In this document: positions 32,359 through 35,439 of the stretch, one piece after another
Numbering within the stretch: the first letter of the stretch is position 1
Layout: each line of letters opens with the position of its first letter
From: Pleurotus ostreatus/Saccharomyces cerevisiae fusant
Taxonomy: Eukaryota > Opisthokonta
Direction: 5' to 3'
NCBI GenBank assembly: GCA_024196135.1
Contig: JAMQCK010000230.1
Coordinates: forward strand, 1 to 35,439
Length of the DNA stretch: 35,439 bases
Program-made: the position numbers and the translations under genes
Notes under the pieces: generated by a model
The model's database searches: none
Told to the model about the DNA's origin: nothing
What the model saw: only the letters and a program-made list of their open reading frames with translations

Positions 32359-33033
32359 GCCGCCGCCGCCGATGGTGATGAGAAGGACGCCTAGCTCGCA
32401 TCCACCGCCGCTTCCTCGACGTCCCTCGCTCGCCATCACCGGCACCTTCATCCCTTCCTCCTCTTGACGAGCTTGCGACCTATTCTGCTCGATGGTCGCC
32501 ATAACGCTGCCCGATGGCCAACGCAGCCATAGTGGCAAGCCTGTCTTTACTTTTACTTACTTAATCCCCGAACTTTCGACGTCTTGTTATCATGCTTTCA
32601 CGTTCGTCGTCTCCATCGCACAGATCTGTAGTATATCACCGGCTAGCTTAACGCGCCTTGTACTACGGACCTCTGCTTTTATGTTCCCCATCCTATCATA
32701 ATCGTCTGCGGACACAAAACTCTCATCGGTGTGATCTCACCCATTTTCTCAAAAACCGGTCGTAGTGGACGACTGCAGCCCAGTCCCTGTAGCCTGCGTG
32801 CGCAATGCCCAAGAGCAGCCTGATCACGAATGTCGCGCGAGAGCCTGTCGATGCTTTGAGTTCGACGAAGGAGTTGTGGGTCCAGCGCGTGGCTTACTAA
32901 ATATGACTTTGACCATGTTTGGTCAAATTTGCACAATCGCTTGCCGCTGACTGTCACGACCTCTCATAGACGTTGCACACCCTCCACTCTAGACTCACAC
33001 ACTCTCTCCCCTCTATCCTCGCACACACCTTCT
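32359..33033. other. Intergenic before the serine hydrolase gene
   Basis: No gene seen. The final about 80 bases before the ATG at 33034 are rich in C/T and A/C, as for other leaders in this window. Confidence 0.5.
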
Positions 33034-34611
33034 ATGGCGCCCACCCGCACCGTCCTCGCTCTCCACGGCTACTGCCAGAGCGGCGCCATCTTCAGCAAGC
33101 GGGTTGGTCTGATTTGTCCAGCTGAATTGTCAGTCAACTGACTGATGTAGAAAGATAGGCGCGCTCCGGAAGCAGTGCAAGGATGTAGAGTTTGGTGAGT
33201 TTGGGTTGAGATGTACTATTCGACTAGAATACGTGTATTTGTCCAGTATGGACATCGTCGACTGGCACGCGTATCTTTGATAGCATGGGTATCTCGACTA
33301 ACGCGTGTGACTGATAACGACCTGGCAGTCTTCGTAGACGCGCCCCTCATTCTCGAACCCGCCGACATCGCCGGGAGTTTCCCGCAGAATACGGCGACCA
33401 AGGTGGACGGTACGGTGCGTACATCAGGAGGAATTTCTACGCTATATAGTAGATAGCGTCATACTCTATAAACAAGTGTTCTAGCGGTATCGCACGACTT
33501 CTCTTTCTCGCCGCTACTCCTCTTCCTCGCCATGACTTCTCCTTCTCTTTCTACTTTCCCTTCTTGCTCCTAGTCCCTCCGACTGCTCAATCTCGCCCAT
33601 TGCGTATCACTCTTCCCAATATACTCATCCCTCTTCTCAGGAAGCCGCCCTCGCCTCCGTCGGCGCAGCGGAGGTCGCGACGGACGCCTCCATGATACCA
33701 CGTGGGTGGTGGAAGAAGGACCCGACGTCAGATAGGGCGGTCGGGATAGAAGACTCGATTGCGGTGATCAAGGAGGTGTTGCAGAAGAGGCGGTTCGATG
33801 TGAGTGGATTGTCCTCTTTTCCTGCGGTGGTTGCTTGAGGATTTGTGGTGGGGACGTTAATTTGTGGCGGGGGTCGTGGATGTGTGGCGGAGGGACGTAG
33901 AGTGACTGACATCAATTTGTTAGGGCGTGCTGGGCTTTAGGTCATTGGGGTCAACGCTGTCCAAAGTCATCCTTTCTAATCTCAGCGTCCAGCCAAGGAG
34001 CAGCTTTTGCAAGTCTCATTTCTGCGTTGGTAAGTTGACTGCTACGCACTCACTGCAATCCAAGTGCTGATAATCCATTTTCATTCAAGTTGGAAAGACC
34101 GGAGACGTATCCTCCCTTCCTCGTTGACGGGAAGCCACCGCATCCGCCCTTGTGAGCATCTTTTCTTTCTGTCGTGCCACATTTCTCACTGACTTACGCA
34201 GCGAATTTTGCATCAACGTTGCTGGCTTCAAAGTCCGCGATCCTCTGTTCGCAGAAACATACGGCACTGGGTACTCGACGCCTACACTTCATGTCATCGG
34301 CCGCAACGACGTCGTCGTCATCCCGGAGCGCAGTCAGACGCTAGTCGATATCTCATTGAATGGCCGGCTCGAACTCCATGATGGCGGTACGTTACTGCAC
34401 TTCGATTTTTCCTGTTCTTCTTCTTTCCTTGCCCCCCTTCCTCCAAGAAAAAAAAGTTGATCAATGTCTCGCAGGGCACTTCGTACCCTCGAAGGGGCCG
34501 TGGCGCAAATTCCTGGAAAGCTACATGCGTCTGGGGCCCGCTGCAGAGATACCGTCGCCGTCAGGGAACGCGGACTCTGCGCCCGGGTCCGGCACGGCGA
34601 CTCCTACATAG
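33034..34611 (+). CDS. Fsh1-family serine hydrolase (263 aa, nine exons)
   Basis: An alpha/beta hydrolase of the FSH (DUF341) family, related to yeast Fsh1-3 and human OVCA2. Exons: 33034-33106, 33159-33194, 33329-33414, 33641-33799, 33924-33940, 33993-34029, 34090-34151, 34202-34386, 34475-34611. The N-terminus VLALHGYCQSGAIFSKRVGALRK is typical. The nucleophile elbow GFSQG (Ser124) exists only after splicing, because a 52-nt intron divides the AGC serine codon. The acid is D193 in GRNDVVVIPERS and the catalytic His is H220 in HDGGHFVP. Exon 5 is only 17 nt. The introns at 33195-33328, 33415-33640 and 33800-33923 are longer than the local norm. No signal peptide, so cytosolic; the substrate is unknown, probably small esters. 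Confidence 0.9.
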
Positions 34612-35232
34612 ACGACTCGGGCTCGGCGACGACAAGGATCCCATTCAATGTTCGGTGGCGGTGGCGGCCTTTTGTCAAGGATCCTTACGCATGTTTGGGC
34701 TAACCAAACGCGAGATTCGTTCGCTTACAGGTTGGGCTGGGTTCGTTATGAAGGCATCTGCCGGATGGTAGGGGCATTAATTCGCGTGATGGGGTGACAA
34801 GGGTGCCGTTGTTGCGGGGATTCCGAGGGCTTCGATGAACGGACCAGAAGTTGGCCAGAAGCAGAGCTAGGGTGAAGGCTGGCATGATCAGGAAGATCAG
34901 CTCGCGCTTGCATTCAGTGTGTTGTTCGTCGTCGATCCGTCGGGTGTGTGCCGCTTGCCCACGCACACTCAGCGGGCTGTGCACTCGCCGGTTTTGTTGT
35001 TTTTGCGAGGTTTCTTGTTTTGTCTTTGTGAGGTTTTGTTGTGAAGGGCTCGTGAACCGATTTTACGACCATTCATGACCTGCAAAAGAAGCAGAGAGAA
35101 TAGAAAACAAATAGCGCCAAATAGTGACCGGCGATGACCGTTGATGAACAAACAAGGAAAAATAGCGGGGGTTTTATGTTTGACGCCCACCATCTCTCCC
35201 TCCTACCTTTCTGAACGCGTATATCCTCCAAG
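34612..35232. other. Intergenic between the serine hydrolase and transportin
   Basis: No gene is supported. The part from about 34970 to 35190 is T- and A-rich compared with the rest and contains no recognised motif. Confidence 0.5.
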
Positions 35233-35439
35233 ATGGCGAGCTGGGCACCGGAGCCGGGTGGTCTTCAACAAATCCTGACCACGATCCATGAATCGACGGA
35301 CATGAACGTCCAGGTCCAGAAAAACATCACCTTCGTACGCCCGCCAGCTTCGGTGGCGGCAAGATGCTTACTTTCATTTCCAGCGCCTCAATGAATTCAC
35401 GCGTTCTCCAGAGTATATAGCCTATCTGGCCTATATTCT
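35233..35439 (+). CDS. Transportin (karyopherin beta-2), N-terminal part, cut by the window end
   Basis: Exon 1 35233-35334, intron 35335-35383 (49 nt), exon 2 from 35384 and running off the edge. The first 50 residues, MASWAPEPGGLQQILTTIHE followed by STDMNVQVQKNITFRLNEFT and RSPEYIAYLAYI, match the start of transportin-1/Kap104, whose first HEAT repeat begins with a GLQQIL..L..S helix and an N-E-F-T-R-x-P-x-Y-I-A-Y-L motif. Transportin imports PY-NLS cargo, such as hnRNP proteins, into the nucleus and releases it on RanGTP binding. Only about 5 percent of the expected roughly 900 residues lies in the window. Confidence 0.88.

Overview
The window looks like nuclear DNA of a filamentous basidiomycete, most likely an agaricomycete. 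The reasons are the many phase-consistent introns of about 45-65 nt with YTNAY branch points, the GC-rich codons, pyrimidine-rich leaders, and a gene set that is plainly fungal: PKA catalytic subunit, Alg2, Kri1, Fsh1-type hydrolase and an intron-containing tRNA-Lys. Exon-intron models were built by eye from splice signals and reading-frame continuity, so individual junctions are inferred.

Layout. 1-1.8 kb: no gene seen. 1.8-6.0 kb, all plus strand: a GNAT acetyltransferase, a very small Cox14-like mitochondrial membrane protein, and the PKA catalytic subunit. Two different tandem arrays lie downstream of the kinase (four copies of 27 bp, four copies of 26 bp). 7.2-22.7 kb: a cluster of nine paralogous genes for all-helical proteins that I cannot assign to a known family (called fam-A to fam-I and fam-J here; the letter D is not used). 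It is interrupted at 11.0-15.0 kb by clathrin light chain, a serine-rich protein and a cyclase-family metal-dependent hydrolase. 22.9-25.3 kb: Kri1, then a tRNA-Lys(CTT). 25.9-28.9 kb: a multi-span membrane protein and Alg2 mannosyltransferase. 29.4-32.4 kb: two uncharacterised proteins, the first resembling Mug135-like proteins at its C-terminus. 33.0-34.6 kb: an Fsh1-family serine hydrolase. 35.2 kb to the right edge: the 5' end of transportin (karyopherin beta-2).

The helical cluster is the part worth attention. Most members share one design: an 8-codon first exon (MVYISEVE-like), a 49-56 nt intron, and a second exon that is usually 741-750 nt, begins HLFPFIEP and ends without a recognisable catalytic domain. 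Subfamilies are fam-A/B, fam-C/G, fam-E/I, fam-F/H and fam-J. Six members (C, E, F, G, H, I) carry the same two sequence blocks at nearly the same distance from the ATG, three of them with a CACGTG box further out. This suggests the group is expressed under one common control. Local duplication is still visible: fam-F and fam-H with their flanks are about 2.75 kb apart and nearly identical, and fam-G and fam-I share a promoter although their bodies belong to different subfamilies. There are also signs of decay and change: a lost splice donor (fam-I), an intron-or-exon ambiguity (fam-A/B), a shifted stop (fam-H) and two copies of an intronless relic.

The remaining genes are housekeeping functions with no evident link to the cluster: cAMP signalling, respiratory chain assembly, vesicle coats, ribosome biogenesis, N-glycan assembly and nuclear import.
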